Notes: generated from the sequence alone by a model not told the origin. Positions 16,822 to 27,367 are shown, counted from the stretch's first letter. The stretch: DNA of 64,000 nucleotides from Verrucomicrobiota bacterium (GCA_021325145.1 JAJPHR010000060.1:30409-94408); one strand, 5' to 3'. Made by a program: numbers and translations.

Positions 16822-17874
16822 TTATTCGTGCCCAAACGCCGGGCGATTTGAGTGGAAGGAAGCGGGTCCCGGACTGAGCAGGGCGCGGGTTTTTTCGCGG
16901 ATGATTTGTTCGCAGCGGGAGATTTCCTCCTGGCGCTGTTTGAGGTAATCGTCGGCGATGGCCTGCAGGTCGTCGATGTTGTAGAGATAAACATTCTCCA
17001 AAAAATTCACTTCGGGATCGATGTCGCGCGGAACGGCGATGTCGATGAGCAGCAGCGGGCGGTTGCGGCGGAGTTTCATCAACGGCCCCAGTTTCACTCG
17101 GTCGAGGATGTAATGCGGGGCCGAGGTGCTGCTGATCACGATATCGATTTTGGAAAACTCGCGCGCCCAATCCTCAAAATGAACGGCACGTCCGCCGAGC
17201 GCGGCGGCGAGTTCGACAGCGCGGTCGTGGGAACGGTTCGAGACAATGATGCTGTGGGCGCCGCGACTGAGCAGGGCGCGGGCCGTTTTCTCGCTGGTAT
17301 CGCCCGCACCGATGACCATGACCTGCCGGTCATTGAGCGTGGTGAAAATCTTTTCAGCCAGTTCCACTGCCACGGACCCGACGGAGACGCTGCCGCGCTG
17401 AATGTTGGTTTCAGTGCGGATATGCTTGGCGACGTTGAAGGCCTTCTGAAACGCCTTGTTCAACCGGGCGCCGGAATGGCGGTGCTGGAGAGCAAGATCA
17501 TACGCTTGCTTGAGCTGGCCAAGGATTTCCGTTTCACCAAGCACCATCGAATCGAGACCACAGGCCACCTTGAATAAATGCTCGACGCTTTGAGGTTCGA
17601 CAAGCAGGTAGAGCTCGTCGGTCAAAGGGTCGCGATAGTCGTGGCAGTTCACCAGGAACTGTTTCAGCGCTGGAAAGGCTTCCTTGGCGGGAAGGGAAGT
17701 CACGGCATAGAGTTCGACGCGGTTGCAGGTGGACAGGATCACCCCTTCACTCGCAAGACCGGAGTCGCGGAGTAATTGAAGCGTGGCGGGAATGCGCGCC
17801 TCGGCGAAGGCGAACCGTTCGCGCACCGTGACGGGCGCGGAGTGATGGCTCAAGCCGATGACGAGGATAGACAT
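16822..17874 (-). CDS. hemA: Glutamyl-tRNA reductase lacking the dimerisation domain
   Basis: First committed enzyme of C5-pathway tetrapyrrole synthesis, reducing Glu-tRNA to glutamate-1-semialdehyde. Conserved features: LVIGLSHHSAPVTVRERF, the catalytic Cys in ILSTCNRVELY, VACGLDSMVLGETEILGQLKQAY and the NADPH fold with GAGDTSEKTARAL. At 350 aa it is about 70 shorter than the usual 420: the sequence ends just after the spinal-helix start (QEEISRCEQIIREKTRALL), and hemC begins 24 nt later, so there is no room for the C-terminal dimerisation domain. It lies 7 nt after the ccsA/hemX-like gene. Confidence 0.95.
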   Translation of the reverse strand: MSILVIGLSHHSAPVTVRERFAFAEARIPATLQLLRDSGLASEGVILSTCNRVELYAVTSLPAKEAFPALKQFLVNCHDYRDPLTDELYLLVEPQSVEHLFKVACGLDSMVLGETEILGQLKQAYDLALQHRHSGARLNKAFQKAFNVAKHIRTETNIQRGSVSVGSVAVELAEKIFTTLNDRQVMVIGAGDTSEKTARALLSRGAHSIIVSNRSHDRAVELAAALGGRAVHFEDWAREFSKIDIVISSTSAPHYILDRVKLGPLMKLRRNRPLLLIDIAVPRDIDPEVNFLENVYLYNIDDLQAIADDYLKQRQEEISRCEQIIREKTRALLSPGPASFHSNRPAFGHE

Positions 17875-17881
17875 TCAGTGC

Positions 17882-18703
17882 CTATGAGTTATGAGACGGG
17901 GACAGCAGGAAGATGCCCCAAAAAGTCAGGAGGATGAAGGTGAAGCTGCCCAGGGTGCCCCAGGCGAACCGGCGTCCGCCCTGGCCGCGCCAGCGCATGA
18001 TCAGCAGCAGGAGATAAACCAGCCAGACAAAGCAGGACCAAATAATGATGGGATCGCCCCCCGCATGCGGGGGATTCTTCGGCCGCGGCAGCAAAGGATA
18101 GACGGAAAGTCCGGCGGTGAGCAAAACCAGGCCGGCGGTGACGAGGCCGCTCGTGACTTTTTCCAGGCGTTGAATGGGCGGAAGCCGGGAAAGGATCGCC
18201 CGCAATTTGTGGAACTTGAGATCGTGTTCCTGCGAGAGATACATCAGGGCGGCCACCGACCCGAGGCCGAAAGCGCCGAAGGAGAGCAGAATCAGCGAGG
18301 CATGAAGACTGGCCCAGCCGTTCACGAATTCAGGCCTTGTGCCGTGCGGCGGATCCAGCGCCGGCATGAGCGCAAAGACTCCCATGACAAACAGCACCGG
18401 TGAGGCGAATGCCCCGAGAAAACGCAAGCGTGCCCACGCGCCGATGAGCAGGTACGCCGCCACAATGGTCCAGGCGATGAAGAGCGTGGCCTCGTACAGA
18501 TTGTTGACCGGGCAGCGTTGCAGGGAGAACCCGCGCTTGATCATCGCGGTGGTATGGAAAGCACAGGCCAGCAGCAGGAGGAAATAGTTGACCCGGTTGT
18601 CCTGCCGGAAGCCCTTCCGCCAGAGGAACACCGAGTAAATCATGCTGAGACCGTAAAGAATTACGGCAATCAGGAATGAATTTCGGTCAGTAAGCCAAGC
18701 CAC
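17882..18703 (-). CDS. CcsA/HemX-like cytochrome c assembly membrane protein
   Basis: Polytopic 273-aa inner-membrane protein with about eight hydrophobic helices. Segments such as WASLHASLILLSFGAFGLGS, LSQEHDLKFHK and DPIIIWSCFVWLVYLLLL match the cytochrome c assembly family (CcsA/CcmC/HemX/YpjD). Position directly before hemA, with a 7-nt gap, mirrors the hemA-hemX pairing of Firmicutes, where HemX influences the amount of GluTR. Heme handling or regulation of HemA is therefore likely; CcsA proper is usually larger and carries a WWD motif not clearly seen here. Confidence 0.85.
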   Translation of the reverse strand: MAWLTDRNSFLIAVILYGLSMIYSVFLWRKGFRQDNRVNYFLLLLACAFHTTAMIKRGFSLQRCPVNNLYEATLFIAWTIVAAYLLIGAWARLRFLGAFASPVLFVMGVFALMPALDPPHGTRPEFVNGWASLHASLILLSFGAFGLGSVAALMYLSQEHDLKFHKLRAILSRLPPIQRLEKVTSGLVTAGLVLLTAGLSVYPLLPRPKNPPHAGGDPIIIWSCFVWLVYLLLLIMRWRGQGGRRFAWGTLGSFTFILLTFWGIFLLSPSHNS

Positions 18704-18857
18704 GCGTTTAGATTAATCCAGACGGACGCGGCTGCAAGGGCAATTACAGCGGAAAACACCAAGCTTTATCGCGCTTTCAGGGCTTCCGAACTTTGTCAGC
18801 GTCCGCTTTTGTCCACGGGCTCGAAGGGCTATCCTGTCGCACATGCGAAGCTTACTT

Positions 18858-20306
18858 TCATTGCGATACGCTTTTGGGCGGGGCTTTCAACGATTTTTGC
18901 AGAAGGGAGACGGCCTGGTCGGCGCAATCACCAGCGCTGTCGGCGAGACCGGCAGCCATGCCGGAAGCGATCGCGGTGGCGGTGGATGTGCCCTCGACGA
19001 GATAATTCTGGCCATCGAACGGAACCACGTTGTCGCCGGGCGCAATCATTTTTACGAAGCTGCCGCGGTTGGCATAAGAGGCAATCTGACCGGATTGATC
19101 ACTGGCGGTCACCGCGATGACTCCGGGATAGGCCGCCGGATAAGTCGGAGTGGTAACTGGCTGATTGCCGGCCGCCGCAAAAACAGGAATGCCCTGCTGG
19201 GTAATTTGATTGATGACGTTCTGGAGAAACGGACTGTCGCTGGTGCTGCCCAGGCTCATGTTAAGGATGTTGGCGCCATTGTTGACGGCGGTGACGGCGC
19301 CATTGGCCACGTCAAAAGTGGTGGTGGTTTCGTTTCCACCATAGATGTCCACGGGCTGAATTTTCACCGAGGTGGCGCCACCAGTTTTTTGCTGGAGGGC
19401 TTTGAGAATGGTTTCGGCCATGGCGGTGCCATGGGTCAACTGGCCGGTGGGCGGTTGGGCCGGCCCCGCGACGCTGAGCGACGGTTTAATGAAGCTGGTT
19501 AGATTGCTGGAGAGCGGTTGCATGGGTGTGTCGAGCAGCCCGACCACGAGTTGACAGTTGCCATCGCTTGCTTTGGGCTTGAGTTGCAAATCAGGGGAGG
19601 CTGCGCCGCCCACAGCTTCGACCTGCGGCGGCGGCGCTACGGTGAAATTGGTGTCGATGCTTTGAACGTCGGGATTGGCGGCGAGTTGGTCGCGCGCGGC
19701 AATGGCATCGGACTCGGTGTTAAACTGAAGCCGGTACGCATTCTGGCCGTCCATGCGGCCGACCACTTTCGCGCCCAGCAGACGGGCCAGTTCGTCGATC
19801 TTGGTTTTGGAGCCGGGTTTTAGAGTGACGATCAATTCGTTCGGAATTGGTTTGGACGGTGGAGAAGGCTTTGGAAGCGGGCGAATAATTTGCGTGGCCA
19901 GGCCGCGTGAGGTGCGGAAAACGTATAGCTGCGACGGGCCGTTGGTCTGGGGCACAACGACGAAATTCATGTCGCCCAGCAATGAACGAAGCGCCGGCCC
20001 TTCGGGAAGGTCGCTAAACTTGGCGGAGACCGTGTGCAATTGGTTTGGTTCCAAAAAAATATGCCAGCCGGTGGCTGCGGCCACGTTCTCAAGTAGTGTG
20101 AGCAAATCCCAGGTTTGGACGTCCGCGTCCACGTGGCCGGTGTCTCTGTGCCAGACCATGCGGTTGGTGACGGTGGAAGAGGAGGCAGGCGGGGCGCTGA
20201 GGCAGCAGCTTAGCGAAATGAGGAGCAACAAGCTGGAATGACCGAGAACAAACGACCAAGGCCCAAAGAATTGCCTTTTGTACTGCCTGTTTATGTCGGT
20301 TCCCAT
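18858..20306 (-). CDS. Secreted subtilisin-like (S8) serine protease with STN-like N-domain
   Basis: A 482-aa exported protease. The signal peptide region (FFGPWSFVLGHSSLLLLISL) is encoded by a copy of a dispersed repeat. Residues about 60-125 resemble an STN domain (LLTLLENVAAATGWHIFLEP). About 145-205 looks like an inhibitor-type propeptide (ELIVTLKPGSKTKIDELARL). The catalytic domain has Asp at about 259 (VVGLLDTP), His at about 291 (LTHGTAMAE), Asn in AAAGNQPV and Ser at about 441 (GTSTATAIASG), so the triad is complete. It ends soon after the catalytic Ser helix. It lies 19 nt downstream of the TIGR03790 gene and is probably co-transcribed. Confidence 0.9.
   Translation of the reverse strand: MGTDINRQYKRQFFGPWSFVLGHSSLLLLISLSCCLSAPPASSSTVTNRMVWHRDTGHVDADVQTWDLLTLLENVAAATGWHIFLEPNQLHTVSAKFSDLPEGPALRSLLGDMNFVVVPQTNGPSQLYVFRTSRGLATQIIRPLPKPSPPSKPIPNELIVTLKPGSKTKIDELARLLGAKVVGRMDGQNAYRLQFNTESDAIAARDQLAANPDVQSIDTNFTVAPPPQVEAVGGAASPDLQLKPKASDGNCQLVVGLLDTPMQPLSSNLTSFIKPSLSVAGPAQPPTGQLTHGTAMAETILKALQQKTGGATSVKIQPVDIYGGNETTTTFDVANGAVTAVNNGANILNMSLGSTSDSPFLQNVINQITQQGIPVFAAAGNQPVTTPTYPAAYPGVIAVTASDQSGQIASYANRGSFVKMIAPGDNVVPFDGQNYLVEGTSTATAIASGMAAGLADSAGDCADQAVSLLQKSLKAPPKSVSQ
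20237..20272 (-). repeat. Dispersed repeat (family D) inside a signal-peptide coding region
   Basis: The minus strand reads TTTGGGCCTTGGTCGTTTGT..., closely matching both arms of the inverted repeat at 57861-57960 (CTTGGGCCTTGGGCATTTGT). Here it is in frame and supplies residues GPWSFVLGH of the subtilase signal peptide. Confidence 0.6.
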
Positions 20307-20325
20307 ACTGATTAAACGAATCTAT

Positions 20326-22887
20326 CTAAGGTGAAACCCTGACGCGATAGAATAGTTGCAAAGGCGCGGGATTGGTTTCGATCCAGCGGGCCTGGGAATT
20401 CGCGGGGACGATGCTGGCGCGAACCTGGAAAGGAATGGAAAGATTGGTGGTGCTGAGGACATCGTAACTGCGCCCGGCGGTGGCGAGCCAAATGAGGGTG
20501 GCGGGCAAGGCGGTCACTTGCAGAGCGAACGAGGGCTCCGGGCCAATCAGCCGAATCCAGGTGGTTTCCGTGCGATAGCTCTGCCCGCTGGTGGCGGTCA
20601 CGAGGGCGTAAAATGGATGAAGACCCAGATCAAGGTTTGTGCCGGGAAGGGAAAAAGTAGCGGTGGGCTGGTTGGTGACCGCGCCGAGTGAGCCGCCGGT
20701 GCTGAATAGCTCAATTCGGGAGATGTTATTCGTATTGGCCGTGACGGTAAATTGCAACGTAGCGGTCACGGCAGTGTTGCTTCCACCCAACAACGTCGCG
20801 AAAGTGGCGGACAAGGGAGTGTTTTGAATCCGGATGTTCTGCGTCGCACGCGTCTGGGTGCGCACATGGCTGCCTTCATAAGCGACTGCGGCGAGTTCAT
20901 GCGAGCCGTCAGCAAGCGCGGTGGTGTCGAAGGGGAATGTGAATGAAAGGTTGGTGACGCCGGCGGTGATGTACAAATGATTGCGCGGTTGGAGATCACC
21001 CAGGTTGTCTGTCAAGGTGTTCGTGCCAGTGGGCATGGCCGTGAGACCCGGTGAAGTGGTTAGGTTTGCCTGGATCTGCGCTGCTGCGTAGCCTTGGCTG
21101 CTGGCTAGCAGGTTAAAATCCACTGTGTTGGCATCATCCACTTCCAAGTCTCCGGCGGCGAGGCCGTCCGGGCCTTGCAGGCTCGGAGTGGCATTGATGG
21201 CATTCACCAATTGTTGAGCGAATTGATACGGGGTGGCGCCGCTGGTGGTGTTCGTCACCGGGACGGTTACCTGCACGCCGTTGGTTTTCACGATCACCAA
21301 GGTCAGCGTACTGCCTATCGAAGGAGTGCCTGTTATGACGTAGTTGTGGATGCCCTGGGCAATGGAATCGAGGAAGTTCGTGCGGCTCGGGGTGATGAAC
21401 GTGGTAACCTGCGGGCCAATCACGCCAAGGCTGGCGGCAAGCGGAATCTGCGGACCGATCTTCGTCGCGTCCAATGAGTGCAGTTCGATGCGATCGCCGT
21501 GAGCCTGGGCAAGGACCTTGGTCGCGTTGCTGTACGAAGCGCCGTTCAGGGCAGCGACAAGGTTGCTCGTGACTGATTGAATTGTCGCGCCGGCTCCCAC
21601 GGTGTAATTGGTGGTGAACCCGTTCAAGGTCACGTTCAGAACATCGCCCGAATGGGGCGGAAAGTTGGTGATGGTTTTTAACCAGAGCCCGTCAAGAAAC
21701 AGGTCGATTTGCTGAACCGGGTGCTGGCGGTCGGGAGCGGTAAATTGGAGCGAGAGGTTGGTGATGCCGCTGAGCACGGCGTTGCTGGAAAGACCCGTCC
21801 AGGAACCGGCGACGGGCAGTGCGAAGGGAGCCGCCAGCGGTTCGCCAACGAGCAGGCCTTGGTAAGGGTTCGCGATGCTCTGATAGTAACTTTCGGCCAG
21901 GTTGAAGCCGCGCGCCTGATAGAAATAGTTCTGAGTATCGGGAAACTTTTGGGGGTAATTGCAAATATCTTCCCAAGGTTCGGTGATGCTCCCGTAGCTG
22001 CCGGCAGCGCCAGCTTCGAGGAAGGCCGGGAGGACGGTTTGCCCGGGATTCTCGAAAATGAGGCCGCTGAATGAGGTCAGTGTATCGGCCATAGAGCCGG
22101 GGACGAATGCATTGGTCAGCAGGTTCACGTGGGCGGTACCGGCCGCCAAGCCAAGCATGCCGGGTATAAAAACATTATCGTCCAAATTCGTTCGCGCCAC
22201 GGAGTAATTACCACGAAGGCGGGTATTGAAGGCAGTATTGTCGAACTCCGAATAGCGGACATTGCGGACGACATCGGTGCTTTTGGCAAGGTATACCGTG
22301 TTCATCGGAAAAGTGGAATCGCTCCTCACGCCGTGATCGATGATCGTCTTGGCCGAGGCGAGGTCCGTATCTGTGATCATGAAAGCCATGAATGAATTGC
22401 TGGCAGGATCGATGGGTGGAGTCGAGCGGAAGATGCCCTCACTCGCGGCATAAGCGTTGGACGAACCATCGGCCAGCGAGCAGGGTGGGTTGGGATCAGC
22501 CTTGAAGCCGTAGAACAAGGTGGACGTGGTGCTGTTCTCGGCGCTGTTGCTGGCGACCACCCGGTAGGGAAAATCCATGGATAAGACAACATAGTCGATT
22601 TGATTGGTTAATCCGCGATTGGAAAGCATCGCCAGCAAAGGATTCAGAATCGTGGTGTTAAGGTCGGTGTTGGTCCAGGCGGTGTTGCCGCCAGGCCAAT
22701 TGACCCGGAGGAAATTTTGCGATGGCACCTGCCTTTGTTCCCGGTAATAATTGCCCAACTGAACGGAGTTGGAACTGTTCTGATTGACCACGATGACGAC
22801 ATTGAGGCCGCTGCCGCCAGCCCAAAGTGCAGCGGGTGAGACGAGAGCCAGCACCATGGCCAGGCAAAAGGTTGCCAATCTGTTCAC
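20326..22887 (-). CDS. TIGR03790-family secreted protein
   Basis: An 853-residue exported protein. Signal peptide (FCLAMVLALVSPAALWA), then the family signature NVVIVVNQNSSNSVQLGNYY and a domain of about 350 aa (IDYVVLSMDFPYRV, GNYSVARTNLD). The remaining 450 aa are beta-rich modules with repeated Thr/Asn/Gly segments. The last 70 residues (SYDVLSTTNLSIPFQVR ... LFYRVRVSP) resemble the ends of the HYR and LRR proteins of this window. TIGR03790 has no established function that I know of. It is upstream of, and 19 nt from, the S8 protease. Confidence 0.85.
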   Translation of the reverse strand: MNRLATFCLAMVLALVSPAALWAGGSGLNVVIVVNQNSSNSVQLGNYYREQRQVPSQNFLRVNWPGGNTAWTNTDLNTTILNPLLAMLSNRGLTNQIDYVVLSMDFPYRVVASNSAENSTTSTLFYGFKADPNPPCSLADGSSNAYAASEGIFRSTPPIDPASNSFMAFMITDTDLASAKTIIDHGVRSDSTFPMNTVYLAKSTDVVRNVRYSEFDNTAFNTRLRGNYSVARTNLDDNVFIPGMLGLAAGTAHVNLLTNAFVPGSMADTLTSFSGLIFENPGQTVLPAFLEAGAAGSYGSITEPWEDICNYPQKFPDTQNYFYQARGFNLAESYYQSIANPYQGLLVGEPLAAPFALPVAGSWTGLSSNAVLSGITNLSLQFTAPDRQHPVQQIDLFLDGLWLKTITNFPPHSGDVLNVTLNGFTTNYTVGAGATIQSVTSNLVAALNGASYSNATKVLAQAHGDRIELHSLDATKIGPQIPLAASLGVIGPQVTTFITPSRTNFLDSIAQGIHNYVITGTPSIGSTLTLVIVKTNGVQVTVPVTNTTSGATPYQFAQQLVNAINATPSLQGPDGLAAGDLEVDDANTVDFNLLASSQGYAAAQIQANLTTSPGLTAMPTGTNTLTDNLGDLQPRNHLYITAGVTNLSFTFPFDTTALADGSHELAAVAYEGSHVRTQTRATQNIRIQNTPLSATFATLLGGSNTAVTATLQFTVTANTNNISRIELFSTGGSLGAVTNQPTATFSLPGTNLDLGLHPFYALVTATSGQSYRTETTWIRLIGPEPSFALQVTALPATLIWLATAGRSYDVLSTTNLSIPFQVRASIVPANSQARWIETNPAPLQLFYRVRVSP

Positions 22888-23042
22888 TGGGTAATACTCG
22901 CCGAAAGCACGCCCGGAGTAAAGCGGAGGGGTGATTGTGGATCGGTTGCGTTGTGCTATAAGTTGTTTGCCACCAACAGTTCAGTGGCGCTTACTTTCAC
23001 TCTGGGCTGGACGAGTCGGGCAGTCTGCCTTACACATTATCT

Positions 23043-23064
23043 CGGCAGGTGATTCAACCTGCCG
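23043..23064. repeat. Short hairpin upstream of xseB
   Basis: CGGCAGGT-GATTCA-ACCTGCCG, an 8-bp perfect stem with no T-run, within the 275-bp gap between TIGR03790 and xseB. The adjacent GGAGCTCCAGTTCCGC looks like a degenerate family A arm. Role unknown. Confidence 0.5.
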
Positions 23065-23162
23065 TGGTGGAGCACGGAGCTCCAGTTCCGCTTGATGTTG
23101 CCCGTTGGCACGAGGCGCTGGCGGTGTCCTCGATGCGGCGGTAGCGTGGTACACGAATCAGT

Positions 23163-23420
23163 ATGTCGAAGGCAGCCAAAGTAGAAAACTTGGTCTTTGA
23201 AGAGGCCTTGAAGAAACTGGAAGCCATTGTGGAATCAATGGAGTCCGGTGATCTGCCTTTGGAAAGCCTGCTGGCACGGTTCGAAGAAGGCACGCGACTG
23301 GCCAAAGTGTGCCAGGCGAAGCTGGCGGACGCGGAATTGAAAATTCAGAAACTCGAAAGAAACGAAGCGGGCGAACCAACCCTCACCCCGCTGTCGCCGG
23401 ATTTATCAGAAGTAGAATAG
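23163..23420 (+). CDS. xseB: Exodeoxyribonuclease VII small subunit
   Basis: Small subunit of the XseA/XseB single-strand exonuclease. The 85-aa helical sequence (LVFEEALKKLEAIVESMESG, LPLESLLARFEEGTRL, AELKIQKLE) matches the family end to end. xseA is not adjacent. It ends 9 nt before dxs, and xseB-dxs linkage is common in bacteria, supporting an operon. Confidence 0.95.
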   Translation: MSKAAKVENLVFEEALKKLEAIVESMESGDLPLESLLARFEEGTRLAKVCQAKLADAELKIQKLERNEAGEPTLTPLSPDLSEVE

Positions 23421-23429
23421 AAATAAACT

Positions 23430-25415
23430 ATGAGCAAGTTCCTGGATATGGTGGATTCACCCGAGCAGGTGAAGAAACTAACCCTGCCCCAACTTGGCCA
23501 ATTGGCCGAAGAGATTCGTTACGAATTAATCACCAAACTCTCCAAGAACGGCGGGCACCTGGGGCCGAATCTCGGCGTGGTCGAGTTGACGCTGGCGCTG
23601 CACGCGGTGTTCAACACCCCCAAGGATAAATTTGTCTGGGATGTCAGCCACCAGGTTTATGTTCACAAAATCCTGACTGGTCGCCGGGACCGGTTTCATA
23701 CCATTCGAACGACGGGCGGGCTCAACGGCTTTTCATTGCGCACGGAGAGCCCGCATGATTGTTACGGCGCTGGACACGCAGGCACGGCGTTGTCGGCGGC
23801 ACTGGGCATGGCGGCGGCACGCGATCAGCGCGGGAGCGACGAGCATGTGGTGGCCATTTTCGGGGATGCGGCATTAACGAACGGCATTTCATTCGAGGCG
23901 CTCAACAACATTGGGCATACCACGAAGCGGTTCATCGGCGTGCTGAACGACAACGAATGGAGCATCGCCAAAAATGTCGGCGCGATTGCGAGCTATCTGA
24001 ACAAATTGATCACGCATCCGAGTTACAACCGGTTGCAGAAGGATTTCGAGCGATGGCTGCGCCGCATGCCCAAGGGCGAGATTGCGTTGATGCTTGGGCA
24101 CAAGGCGGAAGAGGCGTTGAAAGGCGCGCTTGCGGAAGTGACCTTGCGCCACAGTCCGAGTCCGGTTGAATCCGATGGCCGCGGCGGTTTCGGGAGCAGC
24201 CTGATTTTCGAGGAAATGGGTTTGCGCTATCTTGGGCCCATTGACGGGCATGACTTGCCACTGATGATCAGTTCGCTGCAATTTGCCAAGAGCTGCGAGC
24301 AACCGGTGGTGCTGCATGTGCTGACCAAAAAGGGCAGGGGATACGATGTCGCCATTCAACAGCCGGAGAAGTTCCACGGCACGGGGCCGTATGACGTTCA
24401 AACCGGCGCTTCGCCCTCGCCAAAACCGGGCACTGCGCCGGCCTGGCAGGATGTGTTCGGCCAGACGATGGTGAAGCTGTGCCAAAAGGACAATACGATC
24501 GTGGGAATCACCGCAGCGATGCCGAGCGGCACGGGTTTGAAGCATTTGGAGAAGGCGATGCCGCAACGCTACTACGATGTCGGTATCGCGGAGGAGCATG
24601 CGGTGCTGTTCGCGGCCGGCATGGCGACGATGGGTTTTCATCCGGTGTGCGCCATCTATTCGACGTTTTTGCAGCGGTCGTACGATTGCATCATCCATGA
24701 TGTGGCGTTGCAGGACCTGCCGGTGATTTTTTGCATGGACCGCGCGGGGTTGTCCGCGCAGGACGGTCCGACGCATCACGGCTTGTTCGACATCGCGTAC
24801 CTGCGTTGCGTGCCGAACATCATTTGCATGGCACCCAAGGACGAAGACGAACTGGCGGACATGATGTTCACGGCTACGCACGAAAAACATGCGTGCTTCA
24901 TCCGGTATCCGCGCGGAGCGGCGGAAGGGGTGCCGATTAAAGATCAGCCGCGCCTGCTGGAGATCGGCAAGGCCGAAGTGGTGCAGAATTTTACAAGCCA
25001 TGGCGGACGCAAGGTGGCGTTTTTTGGCTTGGGCAACATGATGAGTCTCGCGCGCCAGGCCGCGAAGCAATTGGGCACCGACGGCTATGATGTCGCGATC
25101 ATCAACCCGCGGTTTACCAAACCGCTCGACGAAGGCACGACCGAATTCTTCGGACGCGCGGCGGATCTGGTGGTTACCATGGAGGATCATGTGTTGCCAG
25201 GTGGCTATGGCAGCAGCGTATTGGAGGTCTTTAGCGAGAAACAGATCCAAACGCCCGTCGTGCGCATCGGCTGGCCGGACAAGTTCATCGAGCACGCGAG
25301 CAGTGTGGATTACCTGCGCGAGAAGCATGGCCTGACGGTCGCGAATACCGTCGCCCAGGTGAAGGCGTTGATTCCCGAGGCTGCGGCGGCGAAGCGGTTG
25401 GTGGAAGTGGCTTAA
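23430..25415 (+). CDS. dxs: 1-deoxy-D-xylulose-5-phosphate synthase
   Basis: Thiamine-diphosphate enzyme condensing pyruvate and glyceraldehyde-3-phosphate, entry to the MEP isoprenoid pathway. 661 aa, normal length. Visible signatures: LSKNGGHLGPNLGVVELTLAL, WDVSHQVYVHKILTGR, the ThDP/Mg loop GDAALTNGISFEALNN with NDNEWSIAKNVGA, the catalytic Glu region RYYDVGIAEEHAVLFAAG, CMDRAGLSAQDGPTHHG and LPGGYGSSVLEV. The loop GDAALTNG differs from the common GDGAMTAG, a mild variant. Second gene after xseB. Confidence 0.96.
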   Translation: MSKFLDMVDSPEQVKKLTLPQLGQLAEEIRYELITKLSKNGGHLGPNLGVVELTLALHAVFNTPKDKFVWDVSHQVYVHKILTGRRDRFHTIRTTGGLNGFSLRTESPHDCYGAGHAGTALSAALGMAAARDQRGSDEHVVAIFGDAALTNGISFEALNNIGHTTKRFIGVLNDNEWSIAKNVGAIASYLNKLITHPSYNRLQKDFERWLRRMPKGEIALMLGHKAEEALKGALAEVTLRHSPSPVESDGRGGFGSSLIFEEMGLRYLGPIDGHDLPLMISSLQFAKSCEQPVVLHVLTKKGRGYDVAIQQPEKFHGTGPYDVQTGASPSPKPGTAPAWQDVFGQTMVKLCQKDNTIVGITAAMPSGTGLKHLEKAMPQRYYDVGIAEEHAVLFAAGMATMGFHPVCAIYSTFLQRSYDCIIHDVALQDLPVIFCMDRAGLSAQDGPTHHGLFDIAYLRCVPNIICMAPKDEDELADMMFTATHEKHACFIRYPRGAAEGVPIKDQPRLLEIGKAEVVQNFTSHGGRKVAFFGLGNMMSLARQAAKQLGTDGYDVAIINPRFTKPLDEGTTEFFGRAADLVVTMEDHVLPGGYGSSVLEVFSEKQIQTPVVRIGWPDKFIEHASSVDYLREKHGLTVANTVAQVKALIPEAAAAKRLVEVA

Positions 25416-25733
25416 CGATGTTTTACGGTTTGCGGAGAATCTCAATTCTCGCCACAAATCGATGATGCTGATCGACAGAAATGCTAAAGAAGCGGAACAT
25501 CATTCTGTTTGTATCAAGTTCTCGCCGACGCCGGCAGCGTTGATCGTGCCCATTTTTGGAGATGCGCTGGATCGTGCTTTCAGCCCTTGACGTGTTTGCG
25601 TTGATGATTCCTTGGCCGCTGGCCAAGGCTGGTATGGGCCGGGCCTTTGGCCCTAAAATCCCCGCCTTAGTGCTTGATTTCCTCTACAAACGACTGTTTG
25701 CTTTTACAGACAGTCTTAACACTTAACTGACTC
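25416..25733. other. dxs-icd intergenic region with two hairpins
   Basis: No gene seen. Hairpins: CCTTGGCC-GCT-GGCCAAGG at 25610-25628 and GGGCC-TTT-GGCCC at 25641-25653, followed by CTAAAATCC; they could end the dxs transcript or be repeat elements. The last 60 bp should hold the icd promoter. Confidence 0.5.
25692..25715. promoter_or_regulatory. Inverted repeat in the icd leader
   Basis: GACTGT-N12-ACAGTC ends 18 nt before the icd ATG. It may be an operator or leader stem; nothing identifies a regulator. Confidence 0.25.
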
Positions 25734-27095
<1,362 letters not shown>

Positions 27096-27181
27096 GAGGC
27101 CTGATTCGGGGTGGGGGATGGGAATAGGGTCAGCGCATTGGATGGAGGGAGCGGAAATCCGCTAAGAACCTGTCTTGGTAG

Positions 27182-27228
27182 GGCGGGCAGTCCTCTGCCC
27201 GCCGTCGGCGCGCACGGAGTGACGCGCC
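27182..27228. repeat. Double hairpin repeat (family B)
   Basis: GGCGGGCAG-TCCT-CTGCCCGCC (27182-27203) is followed by GGCGCG-N10-CGCGCC (27207-27228). A related stem with the same TCC(C/T) loop lies at 44550-44571, and a decayed one near 13274-13322. Located between icd and the LRR gene. Confidence 0.65.
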
Positions 27229-27367
27229 CTGCCTGCCCAGGCGGTCCTCAAGCGGGAACACTTCGGACACGACTTCCGTAAACTTTCGGATGTCATTTTG
27301 ACTTGCACGACAAGGCGGTTTGTGGGCCTAATGGCCCGCATCAGTTGTGGTAACCTCAAACCGTTTT

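Noticed and set aside
23889..25457. 522-codon open frame antisense to dxs
   Set aside because: Chance frame in high-GC DNA opposite a certain enzyme gene; composition is His/Arg-rich without a recognisable domain.
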